This document shows, piece by piece, positions 7,172 through 16,524 of a DNA stretch of 44,785 bases; within the stretch, counting starts at the first letter, position 1, and every line of letters starts with the position of its first letter. This stretch comes from Magnetococcales bacterium (GTDB lineage Bacteria; Pseudomonadota; Magnetococcia; Magnetococcales; JADFZT01). Made by a program: the position numbers and the translations under genes. The notes beneath the pieces were generated by a model. That model was not told the origin of the DNA, made no database searches, and was given only the letters and a program-made list of their open reading frames with translations. The stretch covers positions 1 through 44,785 of the forward strand of contig JADFZT010000038.1 of NCBI GenBank assembly GCA_015232395.1, written 5' to 3'.

Positions 7172-7483
7172 TCAATCATCCATCCTGCCACCGACGAAGA
7201 CCGGTTCACCCATTTCGGTAAAATCAAAGTTGGCAAAAACGTGATGACCAGCCAGATCCACCATGCGGATGTCATCCTCCCCCTGCAAACGGCTGACAGC
7301 CCCCTCATACCGCTCCCCATAGCGGGCCTGGACCACCTCGGCTGACACCTCAAAGGCGATAAATTTGCGGATGCCCTTGTTGGCCAGTCGATCCCTCGCC
7401 GCCTCGGACTGCATACCGTCAGAGAGTCGGGTAACCACCAGAATGGGACCGGTACCGCTGAAAATCATATAGCCTCTGACCAT
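7172..7483 (-). CDS. Conserved small cytosolic protein of unknown function
   Basis: A 103-aa protein from an ATG at 7483 with a good AGGGAG ribosome-binding site. It begins MVRGYMIFSGTGPILVVT and contains GIRKFIAFEVSAEVVQARYGERY, a polar middle segment (QGEDDIRMVDLAGHHVF) and the ending MGEPVFVGGRMDD. I recall short cytosolic proteins with the same N-terminal strand pattern and the same MGEP ending in other bacteria, but no function is known to me. No signal peptide, transmembrane segment or metal motif is visible. It is transcribed alone on the minus strand between queF and gatC. The frame extends 55 codons further upstream, but those residues look unrelated. Confidence 0.72.
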   Translation of the reverse strand: MVRGYMIFSGTGPILVVTRLSDGMQSEAARDRLANKGIRKFIAFEVSAEVVQARYGERYEGAVSRLQGEDDIRMVDLAGHHVFANFDFTEMGEPVFVGGRMDD

Positions 7484-7741
7484 GACCGTTCTCCCTGTAA
7501 GATAGAAAGTCTGCTCGCGTAAATCGGAAAAAAATGGTTCTCCCAGGGAACGGCCTACCGAACAGAACAGTCTCACCCCCCAAAACCGGAAGAGTTGCCA
7601 GGAGAGGGCTTCGTAAGAGAGGAAAACCCTGAAAATATGATCTGCCAAGCCCTGGCTATCGGTTGCTGCCCTGGATCACCCCATGTTACGCTTATGGGTT
7701 TAAATTTCAATCCCATTTTTGCCTCGAGGAAACCCCGCCAA

Positions 7742-8029
7742 ATGGCCATTGAGCCGGATGTCGTCAAAAAAGTCGCAACCCTTGCCCGCCTGGATATTTC
7801 AGAGCAGGAAGTGGCCACCTACACCGGGCAGCTTTCGAATATTTTGGGGCTGATGGAGCAACTCAACAGCCTGGACACGGATAAGGTGCCACCCATGTCC
7901 CACGCTGTGGAAATGCGCATTCCCGAACGGGCCGATCAAGTGGTCAATGGGGACCAGAGAGAGGCCATGCTCGCCAATGCACCGGAAGCGGACAGCGGCC
8001 ATTTCCGGGTACCCAAAATCATCGAATAG
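7742..8029 (+). CDS. gatC: Asp-tRNA(Asn)/Glu-tRNA(Gln) amidotransferase subunit C
   Basis: Small scaffold subunit of the GatCAB amidotransferase, which wraps around the GatA-GatB interface. It starts MAIEPDVVKKVATLARLDIS at 7742 with GAGGAAA about 8 nt upstream. The family signature follows: an N-terminal helix, LSNILGLMEQLNSLDTDKV, and the C-terminal segment ERADQVVNGDQREAMLANAPE ending in GHFRVPKIIE. Its 95 aa are standard length. It heads a plus-strand operon gatC-gatA-gatB, though 129 bp separate it from gatA, more than usual for this operon. Confidence 0.96.
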   Translation: MAIEPDVVKKVATLARLDISEQEVATYTGQLSNILGLMEQLNSLDTDKVPPMSHAVEMRIPERADQVVNGDQREAMLANAPEADSGHFRVPKIIE

Positions 8030-8158
8030 CCAAAACAGCCCTATCCGGATCCCTGAACCACTCCAGCTGAATTCCTGAACCACTTCGGGATCTCTCTGGG
8101 ATCAAGTGTAACAGCCTCACCCGCCAACAGATAACGGAACAATACGGAAGACCGCCCC

Positions 8159-9628
8159 GTGGAACTTAGCTCTTTGACCCTGACCCAGGCTGCCCAGCTT
8201 CTTCAAAAGCGTGAAATTTCCGCTTTGGAGCTGACCCAAAACCATCTGGAGCGCATCGCCCGCCTGGAATCCCAAATCAACGCCTATGTCACGGTGGATA
8301 CCCAAGGGGCCCTGGCTGCGGCCAAGGCTGCCGATGAGCGATTGCAAAGGGGAGATGCCACCCCCCTGACCGGCATTCCCATCGCCCACAAGGATCTTTT
8401 CATCACTCAAGATCTGGCCACCACCTGCTCCTCCCGCATGCTGGCAGAATTCAAGCCCCCCTACGATGCCACGGTGACCCGACGCATCAAGGAGGCCGGT
8501 GGCGTTATTTTGGGCAAAACCAACATGGACGAGTTCGCCATGGGCTCCTCCACCGAGAGTTCCTACTTTGGCCCCACCCACAATCCCTGGGATCTGGAGC
8601 GCATTCCCGGGGGCTCTTCCGGGGGATCAGCCGCAGCGGTGGCCGCCGATTTTTGTGTGGCCGCAACCGGCACCGATACCGGTGGATCCATCCGGCAACC
8701 AGCGGCTTTAACAGGCATTACGGGACTCAAGCCCACCTATGGCCGGGTCTCCCGGTTTGGCATGGTGGCCTTTGCCTCCTCCCTGGATCAAGCTGGCCCC
8801 ATGACCAAAAGTGCCGCCGACGCCGCCCTGCTCCTCCAGGCCATCGCCGGTCACGATCCCCTGGACGCCACCTCCATCGACACCCCGGTGCCCGATTATG
8901 CCAGTCTGATCGAAGGGGATATTCGGGGCAAACGCCTGGGCATTCCCGCAGAATATTTCGGTGACGGCTTGGAGCCGGATGTCCGCAAGGCCGTGGAAGA
9001 GGCGATTGAGGTGTTTCGCGGGCTGGGGGTTGAAACCATCCCCATTGAGCTGCCCCACACCCAACACGCCATCCCCACCTATTATATCATTGCCCCGGCG
9101 GAAGCCTCTTCCAACCTGGCCCGCTACGATGGTGTTCGCTACGGCCACCGCTGCGACGACCCCAAGGATCTCAGGGATCTCTATTTCCGAACCCGGGCCG
9201 AAGGGTTTGGTGAGGAGGTCAAACGGCGCATCATGCTGGGTACCTATGTGCTCTCATCGGGCTACTATGACGCCTACTACCGCAAAGCCCAACGGGTGCG
9301 CCGCCTGATCGCCGGGGATTTTACCGCTGCCTTCAAAAAAGTGGACTGGATCCTCACCCCCACCACCCCGGGAACAGCTTTCAAGCTGGGGGAAAAAACC
9401 CAGGATCCCGTGCAGATGTATCTGTCGGATATTTTTACCATCAACGTCAATCTGGCGGGATTGCCGGGACTTTCCATCCCCTGCGGCCTGGATCGGCAAG
9501 GTCTGCCCATCGGGGTGCAGCTGATCGGCCAGGTTTTGGACGAAGGGGGGCTTCTGACAGCGGCCCACGCCTTCCAAAAAGCCACCGATTTTCACCTGAA
9601 ACGTCCAACCCCTCTGAGCGCCCCATGA
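8159..9628 (+). CDS. gatA: Asp-tRNA(Asn)/Glu-tRNA(Gln) amidotransferase subunit A
   Basis: Amidase-signature subunit that releases ammonia from glutamine and channels it to GatB for conversion of Glu-tRNA(Gln), and often Asp-tRNA(Asn). The Ser-cisSer-Lys triad is visible: Lys in [10 protein letters not shown], the glycine/serine loop [11 protein letters not shown], and the nucleophile region [13 protein letters not shown]. The 489-aa length is normal. A GTG start (8159) fits, because the protein begins [14 protein letters not shown], where GatA proteins normally start, and CGGAAG lies upstream. It is the middle gene of gatCAB and implies indirect charging of tRNA-Gln, tRNA-Asn or both in this organism. 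Confidence 0.97.
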   Translation: MELSSLTLTQAAQLLQKREISALELTQNHLERIARLESQINAYVTVDTQGALAAAKAADERLQRGDATPLTGIPIAHKDLFITQDLATTCSSRMLAEFKPPYDATVTRRIKEAGGVILGKTNMDEFAMGSSTESSYFGPTHNPWDLERIPGGSSGGSAAAVAADFCVAATGTDTGGSIRQPAALTGITGLKPTYGRVSRFGMVAFASSLDQAGPMTKSAADAALLLQAIAGHDPLDATSIDTPVPDYASLIEGDIRGKRLGIPAEYFGDGLEPDVRKAVEEAIEVFRGLGVETIPIELPHTQHAIPTYYIIAPAEASSNLARYDGVRYGHRCDDPKDLRDLYFRTRAEGFGEEVKRRIMLGTYVLSSGYYDAYYRKAQRVRRLIAGDFTAAFKKVDWILTPTTPGTAFKLGEKTQDPVQMYLSDIFTINVNLAGLPGLSIPCGLDRQGLPIGVQLIGQVLDEGGLLTAAHAFQKATDFHLKRPTPLSAP

Positions 9629-9719
9629 GCACGCTTCCAAAAGCATCCCATGAACGCGCCTCAACATTGACAGGTGGTTGCACGATGAACGATTCCCAAC
9701 AAAAAATGGTCCCTGGACG

Positions 9720-11174
9720 ATGATTGATTCCCGATATGAGATGGTCATTGGACTGGAAGTCCACGTCCAAATGCAGACCCGTTCGAAAATTTTTTGCGGC
9801 TGCTCCACCCAGTTCGGCCAAGGGGCCAACACCCAGATCTGCCCGGTCTGCTCGGGCTTTCCCGGAGTGCTGCCGGTGCTCAACCAGGAAGCCGTGCAGA
9901 TGGCCATCAAGACCGGCATCGCCATCCACGGCCAAGTGCGCCCGGTGAGCGAATTTTCCCGGAAAAACTATTTTTATCCGGATCTGCCCGCAGGCTATCA
10001 AATCACCCAGTTTGAGCTGCCCATCGTCGAACATGGCCACCTGGATCTACACACCGAATCCCGGGGCGCCAAACGGATCGGCATCACCCGCATCCATATG
10101 GAAGTGGATGCGGGAAAATCCCTCCATGAAGGCATCGTCGGCGGCTCCTGGGTGGATCTCAACCGTACCGGCACGCCACTCATGGAGATCGTCTCCGAGC
10201 CGGACATGCGCTCTTCGGCAGAGGCGGGGGAATATCTGAAAAAGCTTCGGGCCATCGTCCGTTATCTGGGGGTGAGCGACGGCAATATGGAGCAGGGCTC
10301 CTTCCGCTGTGATGCCAACGTTTCCGTCCGCCTGAAGGGGGCGGAAAAGTTTGGCACCCGCTGTGAGCTTAAAAACATGAACTCCATCCGCAACGTCATG
10401 CGGGCTATCGAATATGAAGCCGAACGCCACATCGATGTCATTGAATCCGGCGGCCACATCGTTCAGCAAACCCGGCTCTGGGACGCCAACGCCAACCTCA
10501 GCCGCCCCATGCGAGGCAAGGAAGAGGCTCACGACTATCGCTATTTTCCCGAACCGGATCTGCCCCCCCTGCACCTGACCGAAGAGCGCATCGAGACCAT
10601 TGCCAGCTCGATGCCAGAGCTTCCAGAGACCAAAAAAGAGCGCTTTATCGAGGAGTATGCCCTCTCCGACTATGACGCCGAGGTACTCACCAACAGCCTG
10701 GAGCTGGCGGATTATTTTGAAGCTGTGGCCAGGACTGTGGCGGAAAAAGGCCAGGCCGACCCCAAGGCCGCCGCCAACTGGGTTACGGTGGAACTATTGG
10801 GAGTGCTGAACAAAGAGGGCCTGGAGATCACCCAATCTCCGGTGCCAGCTGCGCATCTGGGCAAGCTCATCTATCTCATCCAAAACAACACCATCTCCGG
10901 CAAGATCGCCAAACAGGTGTTTGCCACCCTGTTCGAAACCGGCAAGGATCCCGAAATCATCGTCTCAGAAAAGGGGCTCAAACAGGTCACCGACTCCTCA
11001 GCCATTGAAGAGGAGGTGGAAAAGGTGCTGGCAGCCAACGCCAAAGAGGTGGAGCTATATCGGGGGGGCAAGACCAAGCTCATCGGCTTTTTCGTAGGCC
11101 AGGTGATGAAGGCCACCCGGGGCAAGGCCAACCCCGGCTTGGTGAATTCAATCCTCAGGCAGAAGCTTGGCTGA
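9720..11174 (+). CDS. gatB: Asp-tRNA(Asn)/Glu-tRNA(Gln) amidotransferase subunit B
   Basis: tRNA-binding kinase-like subunit that phosphorylates the misacylated glutamate or aspartate and accepts ammonia from GatA. It opens with YEMVIGLEVHVQMQT and the zinc cysteines (CGCST and CPVCSG). It continues through SRKNYFYPDLPAGYQI and ends in the helical and YqeY-like tail with TRGKANPGLVNSILRQKLG. The ATG at 9720 gives 484 aa, normal for the family; a TTG 14 codons earlier is possible but unlikely. Its stop codon overlaps the next gene's ATG by one base (TGATG), so the downstream AsmA-like gene is probably translationally coupled to it. Confidence 0.97.
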   Translation: MIDSRYEMVIGLEVHVQMQTRSKIFCGCSTQFGQGANTQICPVCSGFPGVLPVLNQEAVQMAIKTGIAIHGQVRPVSEFSRKNYFYPDLPAGYQITQFELPIVEHGHLDLHTESRGAKRIGITRIHMEVDAGKSLHEGIVGGSWVDLNRTGTPLMEIVSEPDMRSSAEAGEYLKKLRAIVRYLGVSDGNMEQGSFRCDANVSVRLKGAEKFGTRCELKNMNSIRNVMRAIEYEAERHIDVIESGGHIVQQTRLWDANANLSRPMRGKEEAHDYRYFPEPDLPPLHLTEERIETIASSMPELPETKKERFIEEYALSDYDAEVLTNSLELADYFEAVARTVAEKGQADPKAAANWVTVELLGVLNKEGLEITQSPVPAAHLGKLIYLIQNNTISGKIAKQVFATLFETGKDPEIIVSEKGLKQVTDSSAIEEEVEKVLAANAKEVELYRGGKTKLIGFFVGQVMKATRGKANPGLVNSILRQKLG

Positions 11175-13408
11175 TGGCTACCCGCCCCAGGGCTACGATG
11201 GCTGCCGGCTTGTTGCTGGCAGCGCTGATTGGTGGTTTTCTCTATGTCGCGAGAACTGTGGATCTCTCGGAACATCGCGGGCGGATCATCCAGATTTTGG
11301 AGGCGGTGACCAGCCATAAGATCTCTCTAAAATCGGTCCAGTGGGCTCCGACGGGGGGGCTTACCACTCTGGAGCTGACTGAATTTGAAGTCCACGCCCT
11401 GGATCCTTCAGAACCGCCGGTTTTGCAGGTAAATCAAGCTTTTCTCGGCATCAGCCCCACCACCTTTTTCCACAAAAAACTAAAAATCTCCTCCATCACC
11501 CTGGTGGCGCCCCAAATCAATATCGTCAAACGGGGGGGAACCAAGCTCATCAAACGGGCCCAGGAAACAGCAGAACTGAGCAATCTCAAGATGAACCGGG
11601 AGCTTGGCTTGGGATTGACCGATCTGGCTGTGGGTGGGGTGACCATCCGGGACGGCATCCTGACCATTATCGACTGGGAGCACCCCGACGGTCAGACCCT
11701 CATTTTTGATCACCTGACCATGCGGGTTCACGATCTTTCTCCCCACGGGGCCTCCCCCCTCACCGCCTCGGCCCGTTTTCAATCGGTTCCCTTTACGGTC
11801 AACGGCCAGGTCGGCCCGCTGCCCAAATCACTGGATCCCAAGGAAATGCCGGTGATGTTGAGCCTGGAGGCCAAATCCCTGGGGCTTTCCCATCTTTCCG
11901 ACACCATCCCGAATATCCCCATGGACCCCCGGGCGGCCCGGAGCTATTTTTCAACGATGTTTCACGGCTCCCTGACGGAGGGATTGCAAACCAGCTCCTG
12001 GCTGGAGCTGGACCGCTTGGTTTTAACGCCGTCAGAAATCCCACCCGATCAGGCGCACTCCAACGAACCGATCCCCTTGGATATCGCGGTGCGGCAAAAA
12101 TCGCTCCTGAAGTTGAAGGATGCGGTGCCGACCCTGGAGATCCAGGAGCTGTTTGTCTATCTGGATGGATCCCCCCTCCTGGACGTCAAGGGACAGATGG
12201 GTTGGGATCAGACCCGGCAGCTCGATCTGACCCTGGTCACCTTGGATTCGGTGGGCTTTGACCGTTTTCCCCTGCCCTACAGCTTTCCCCTTTCGGGCAA
12301 CAGCCCGGACGGCATGGCCCACATCAAGGGGGAGTGGCCCCAGAGTGTGGTAGTGGATGCCAACCTGGATTTGACCCGCCCGGCCATCGCCTGGCCCGTC
12401 TCAGCCACCGGCCCCTCCCCGATCCAAAAGAAAGCCGGAATTCCCCTTTCAGCCCAAGCCAAATTCGGCATTTCCCATGGCAGCATCACCCTTTACGAAA
12501 CCGCCTTCACCCGCCCCAGCGTTCCTGACAACCGTCTTGAATTGGCGGGTCCGCTCTGGCCTGTGGCCAATTTTGACGCCAGCGGCAAATGGGATCTGGC
12601 GCTCTTGGCCGACTATTTCCCCGTCGCCATCCCCTGGGATGTGGAGGGCTTGACCCAGGTGGCGGTGCGCATCGAAGGAGGACAGGGGCAGCCCCTCTTG
12701 GCTTCAGGAAAATTAACAGCCAAACGCCATCGTTTTGGTCCCCTCACCCTGCAACAGGTCACTCTCCCCTTCAGACTGGAAAAGGATCGCCTGCACCTGC
12801 GGCAGGTCCAGGCTGAAATGGGTGGCGGATTGCTGGAAGCAACCATCGTGGTGGATCAACTGGAAAGCGACCCGGTTTACAACGCCCTTGTCGCTCTCTC
12901 GGGCACCTCTCTGGAACGCTTGGCACTCTTCCCCTTCCAGGATCGTTTTAAATTGGAGGGGCTGCTCTTTGGTCAGGGCAGCGTGATGGGGGCATTGGAC
13001 CGGGAGCTGATTCCAACACGACCTTTTTCCGGTCAGGCCAGCCTCAGGCTGGAGCCGGGTCGAGCGGAAGGATTGGATGGAGCGGTCTTTTTGAGCCCCA
13101 TATTGGATGGCACTTCTCTGTCATCAAAGAAAAAAAGCTTTTTCTGGAATCGTTTAGAGACCGATCTGATATTTCAAAACGATCACCTCACCTTCCAGGA
13201 TCTCACCATCGATGCCGGTGGGTTACATATTCGGGGTGAGGGGGGCAAACGCGAGGCAGACAAAAAGAAAAAAAATGATCAGGACCACTACTGGTTTCAG
13301 CTGATGGTAGAGCCGGAATGGCTGGCCACCCCCCCTTCCCCCATCGAAGTGGAAGGCCCCCTGGAAAAACTCATCATGCGCACCATCGCTGTCTCTCCCG
13401 AACCCTGA
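11174..13408 (+). CDS. AsmA-like/DUF748-type envelope protein
   Basis: A 744-aa protein with one N-terminal transmembrane anchor (MAAGLLLAALIGGFLYVA, about residues 9-26) and a long beta-rich periplasmic part. The repeated pattern of short amphipathic strands (for example FDHLTMRVHDLS, LDVKGQMGWD, FQDLTIDAGGLHIRGEGG) is that of AsmA/TamB/YhdP-like proteins, thought to form lipid-conducting grooves between the membranes. The blocks before the C-terminus resemble the DUF748/AsmA C-terminal layout, but the exact subfamily cannot be fixed by eye. It starts inside the gatB stop codon. A structured inverted-repeat element begins 26 bp downstream. The function in phospholipid transport or outer-membrane assembly is inferred from fold type only. 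Confidence 0.7.
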   Translation: MATRPRATMAAGLLLAALIGGFLYVARTVDLSEHRGRIIQILEAVTSHKISLKSVQWAPTGGLTTLELTEFEVHALDPSEPPVLQVNQAFLGISPTTFFHKKLKISSITLVAPQINIVKRGGTKLIKRAQETAELSNLKMNRELGLGLTDLAVGGVTIRDGILTIIDWEHPDGQTLIFDHLTMRVHDLSPHGASPLTASARFQSVPFTVNGQVGPLPKSLDPKEMPVMLSLEAKSLGLSHLSDTIPNIPMDPRAARSYFSTMFHGSLTEGLQTSSWLELDRLVLTPSEIPPDQAHSNEPIPLDIAVRQKSLLKLKDAVPTLEIQELFVYLDGSPLLDVKGQMGWDQTRQLDLTLVTLDSVGFDRFPLPYSFPLSGNSPDGMAHIKGEWPQSVVVDANLDLTRPAIAWPVSATGPSPIQKKAGIPLSAQAKFGISHGSITLYETAFTRPSVPDNRLELAGPLWPVANFDASGKWDLALLADYFPVAIPWDVEGLTQVAVRIEGGQGQPLLASGKLTAKRHRFGPLTLQQVTLPFRLEKDRLHLRQVQAEMGGGLLEATIVVDQLESDPVYNALVALSGTSLERLALFPFQDRFKLEGLLFGQGSVMGALDRELIPTRPFSGQASLRLEPGRAEGLDGAVFLSPILDGTSLSSKKKSFFWNRLETDLIFQNDHLTFQDLTIDAGGLHIRGEGGKREADKKKKNDQDHYWFQLMVEPEWLATPPSPIEVEGPLEKLIMRTIAVSPEP

Positions 13409-13433
13409 GTTATTTCTCCCCTCTTCCCCTGTT

Positions 13434-13659
13434 TATAGTCAATCCAAACCAAAATCGGACAGAATCCTCCAAGAGCCAAAGACAAGGCCAAGACCTTGAG
13501 GGCTCCGCCCTCAAACTCCTCGGGGGGGAAAAGACAAGGTCAACGGCCTAAAACCTTGGGCTCTGCCCAAACCCGCCAAAGGGTCCAGACCCTTTGGAAT
13601 CCCGACAAAATCACGTTGTGATTTTGTCATGTGTCTGATTTTGGTTTGGTATGTCTATA
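13434..13659. mobile_element. MITE-like element with 28-bp terminal inverted repeats
   Basis: The 28-bp ends, 13434-13461 and 13632-13659, are inverted copies matching at 24 of 28 positions; both outer ends read TATAG inward and share the core CCAAACCAAAATC. Inside lie four perfect hairpins: 13496-13514 (8-bp stem), 13556-13570 (6 bp), 13576-13597 (9 bp) and 13604-13628 (11 bp). Two related sub-units, each beginning AAAGACAAGG, are arranged in tandem. There is no coding potential. The structure is that of a non-autonomous miniature transposon; the outer TA bases could be a target duplication of the Tc1/IS630 type. It may also act as a two-way terminator between the convergent flanking genes. 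Confidence 0.7.
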
Positions 13660-13663
13660 TTTT

Positions 13664-15454
13664 TCAACGAAGAAGTTTTTTAATCACATCCGGGCGGTTG
13701 TAGGTTTTGCCAAAGCTTGAGGAGGGGTGAAAATAGGCGGCTCTCCCCCGGCCCCGATTGACATGCCAGCCGATCAGCTCCTCAGCCCCGGGGGAGGCGG
13801 CGAAATATTTTTGGGGAGTCCAAACCACCCAGCGTTTTTTATCGTAGTGGGGGAAAAAAGCCAGCAGCTCCTTTTGATGACCGATCCGAAACCAACGGAT
13901 GGTGCCATCCCCAAAAGCCGCTACCGCCAGCTTGCCATCTTGGCTGAGGTTGACCCCCCAGGTGGGGCCAGGGGCGGCATATTTCCACATTTCCCGGCCA
14001 TTGCGGGCATATAGACGCAGGTAAAAAGAGCTGCCCAGCAGAAAAAAGCGGCCATTGGGAGCGATGGCAACAGAGTGCACCACCTCGTTGCGCTTCAACT
14101 CCAACTCCCGACCATTGACGTGAACCACCTTGCCCTTATCCAGCCCCTTGATCTCAACCTTCGGATGTTGGGTCAAAGGCGCCAGCCAGCCCTTCTGGCC
14201 CTTGGCTTGGTTCTTCTGATTTCCAGACAACCCGCTGGCCTTTGTCTCGCCCCCACCCCCGCCCTTGCCCTGTTGCAGCTGAAGATGGCGTACCGAAAAA
14301 TGGGCCGGGCTCCCACCCCCCGGGTCATAGCCAAACTGAACCTGGGTCGCATCAGGAGAGATCAGCAAACGCTGACCGATTCTCTGAAAAGCCGCCGTCG
14401 CCCGGCCATTATGGAAAACAGGAAACCCTTGGGCATCAAGAAGCCCCACCGCCGGATCAGCCGAAGCGTAGGCCACCCTACCGTTGGGCAGAGCCAAAAT
14501 GTGGGTGATGGTGGACTTGGAAGCTGGAAAGTCCACGAAGGCCCCCACCCCCCGCTCACTCCAACGCCGCACCGCTCGCATTCCCTTGGACCAGTGGCTC
14601 CCCGCCGCCAAAATGGAACGGCCATCCCGGGACCACGCCACCGCCCGCAGGTTTCGGGTGACCCCCGTGGTGTCCGGCACCTGTAAGGCCTTCAAATCCT
14701 TACCGGAAAAAACCATTATTCGGGCCAAATTGCGAAACCCCACCAAAATCCGCCGACCATCCGGAGAAAACTGGGCTGAATAGGGCTTGCCCTTGCCCAA
14801 ATCTTTTTTGGCACTCAGGCGATAGCTCGCATCATAGAGGCGTAGAAAACCATCCTCACTGGCGGTCACCAGGCGGCCCGAAGGATCAAAATCGACCCAG
14901 TTGACATAATCCCCATAGCTCTTGTCCCGAGCCAGCAAGGCCCCATCCGCTGCCCGATAAACCCGAAGCTCACTCTCCTTGGCTGTCACCGCTGCCAGAT
15001 AGTTGCCACTCCTGGAAAAAGCCAGATGGCTCACCACCCCCGGCAGATTGGGAATGCGCCGGGTGATCTCACCGCTTTTAAAATCAAACAGATAAATGGA
15101 TATTTTTTGTTCCCACGCCCAACCGGTCAACCCTCCCACAGCCACCTTTGCGCCATCCGGGGAGACCGCCACCGCAAAGAGCTTGCCCTCCGCCCCCTGA
15201 CCGATAGGCACCCGCAACACCTTGAGCAGCCGTCCATCCCTGAGAGACCAAATCCGCAGGGTTTTATCCCCCCCCACCGAGGCCAGATAACGCCCGCGAT
15301 AATCGGTGGCGATGCGCCAGACAATACCCGCATGCATCTCCCCTTCAATGCGGGGCATGGGCGATTTGGCCACCTGGCCATACTCTCCCCAAGCCGCTTG
15401 GAAAGGGAGCAGGCAGAGCAGAGCAAAGGCCAAAAACCGGAATCCGCGAGGCAT
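13664..15454 (-). CDS. Secreted WD40 beta-propeller protein, probably C-terminally shortened
   Basis: A 596-aa protein with a signal peptide (MPRGFRFLAFALLCLLPFQA, cleavage probably after AWG) and about seven or more WD40-type blades, for example GGDKTLRIWSL, VAVSPDGAKVAVGG, SEDGFLRLYDA and FGDGTIRWF. A Gly/Lys-rich linker interrupts the propeller near residue 400. The C-terminus carries a conserved segment (ASPGAEELIGWHVNRG, then FHPSSSFGKTYNRPDVI). I know this segment from WD40 proteins where it is followed by a caspase-like (peptidase C14) domain. Here the protein stops right after it, and the stop codon is only 4 bp from the inverted-repeat element. Start at 15454 chosen from the signal peptide and an AGG upstream. 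Function unknown; a periplasmic protein-protein platform is a guess. Confidence 0.85.
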   Translation of the reverse strand: MPRGFRFLAFALLCLLPFQAAWGEYGQVAKSPMPRIEGEMHAGIVWRIATDYRGRYLASVGGDKTLRIWSLRDGRLLKVLRVPIGQGAEGKLFAVAVSPDGAKVAVGGLTGWAWEQKISIYLFDFKSGEITRRIPNLPGVVSHLAFSRSGNYLAAVTAKESELRVYRAADGALLARDKSYGDYVNWVDFDPSGRLVTASEDGFLRLYDASYRLSAKKDLGKGKPYSAQFSPDGRRILVGFRNLARIMVFSGKDLKALQVPDTTGVTRNLRAVAWSRDGRSILAAGSHWSKGMRAVRRWSERGVGAFVDFPASKSTITHILALPNGRVAYASADPAVGLLDAQGFPVFHNGRATAAFQRIGQRLLISPDATQVQFGYDPGGGSPAHFSVRHLQLQQGKGGGGGETKASGLSGNQKNQAKGQKGWLAPLTQHPKVEIKGLDKGKVVHVNGRELELKRNEVVHSVAIAPNGRFFLLGSSFYLRLYARNGREMWKYAAPGPTWGVNLSQDGKLAVAAFGDGTIRWFRIGHQKELLAFFPHYDKKRWVVWTPQKYFAASPGAEELIGWHVNRGRGRAAYFHPSSSFGKTYNRPDVIKKLLR

Positions 15455-15762
15455 ATCGACCTGGCTGATAAAAAAACGGGGTTGGATTATAGAAAGGATT
15501 TTTCTGGAAAATGGTGCCATGGACCGACTCCGGATGGTTGCCATGGTAGGCCTGACAAAAGGCCCGGGGGGAGTGGCTGACGGCTACCTGCCATCTTTTC
15601 AGAACCACCCTGTTTCAGCCCCTTGCAGCCTCATTATTCATCAGGCTGACCGAGCTTCCACAAGCGGGCTCATTTTTTTTTCAATCATCCCATCAGCCCA
15701 GTCATAGACAGAGCCAGGGAGATAAAAAAAGCCGAAAACAAACCAGCCTTCCAAGACACAAA
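15455..15762. other. 308-bp gap with no recognisable gene
   Basis: Separates the WD40 gene from the exonuclease gene on the same strand. I see no gene, tRNA or strong hairpin. Minus-strand T-runs (for example near 15724-15730) just after the exonuclease stop codon could help end transcription. The sequence next to the WD40 start is A/T-rich and may hold its promoter. Confidence 0.4.
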
Positions 15763-16413
15763 TCAGGAAGGGTGGGACTTTTGGGCGTCGGCGTTTTCAG
15801 GTGCTTCATTAAAAAATCCGAGCTTATGCATCAGGAGATAGATTTCCCGACTGATCCAGGCATCGGTTGCGGCATAGGTGATCTGGTAATCCTTGAGATC
15901 CCAACGTGCCCAGTTGGAACATTGGGCTCTTTTGGAGATGCGAATGCTGAAAAAGCGGGCAGCCATATTGCGCAGGCCGGTTTTATTCAGTCCCCGCTCC
16001 CGGGCCGTCTCACCGATATCCACAAAAGCGCTGTGTTCAAACGCAAAAACATCTTGCAGATCCCGGGTATCCCCATCCAACCCCACCCCTACCTTGAGTA
16101 TTTCAGAGGACTCGAAAAGCTGAATCAGCTGACTGTAATCCTTCATTCGGTTCAGCTGAAACAGATAGACCGCCTCAGAGGTGGCCAACTGTATGAGGGA
16201 AGGCTTATGGGTGACCCCTTTTTTAAAAACCGGTTTGGTCTCGGTATCAAATCCCAGGACTTTTTCCCGCCACAAGGCAGGCGCCACCGCAGCCATCTGC
16301 TCCGATGACTGCACCAAATGCACCGCCCCTTCCCATCGCCTGACCGGCAGCCGATTGATCTCTTCTTTGGAAATATCGCAGGCAAATTTCGGTGGCAGGC
16401 CCATTTCGGCCAT
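15763..16413 (-). CDS. 3'-5' exonuclease, RNase D-like (DEDDy)
   Basis: DnaQ-fold exonuclease of the RNase D/WRN-exonuclease type. Exo I is LGFDTETKP (Asp and Glu), Exo II is VGVGLDGDTRDL, and Exo III is YAATDAWISREIY with Tyr and Asp, giving the DEDDy set. It has only the catalytic domain, about 216 aa, without the HRDC domain of true RNase D, matching bacterial single-domain '3'-5' exonuclease domain' proteins. The start at 16413 has AAGGGGA upstream; an ATG 14 codons earlier (16455) is an alternative. It follows the PAS-GGDEF-EAL gene by 111 bp on the same strand. Likely substrates are RNA or DNA 3' ends; the specific role is unknown. Confidence 0.88.
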   Translation of the reverse strand: MAEMGLPPKFACDISKEEINRLPVRRWEGAVHLVQSSEQMAAVAPALWREKVLGFDTETKPVFKKGVTHKPSLIQLATSEAVYLFQLNRMKDYSQLIQLFESSEILKVGVGLDGDTRDLQDVFAFEHSAFVDIGETARERGLNKTGLRNMAARFFSIRISKRAQCSNWARWDLKDYQITYAATDAWISREIYLLMHKLGFFNEAPENADAQKSHPS

Positions 16414-16524
16414 AACAGTCCCCTTCTTGGGACTTACGGGTTGGGGATGGTTCATGGGAAGTTCAACACCCTTCGTTTGATGCGGTCATGATCTCATTGA
16501 AGATGGATTCATACCGACAACATC

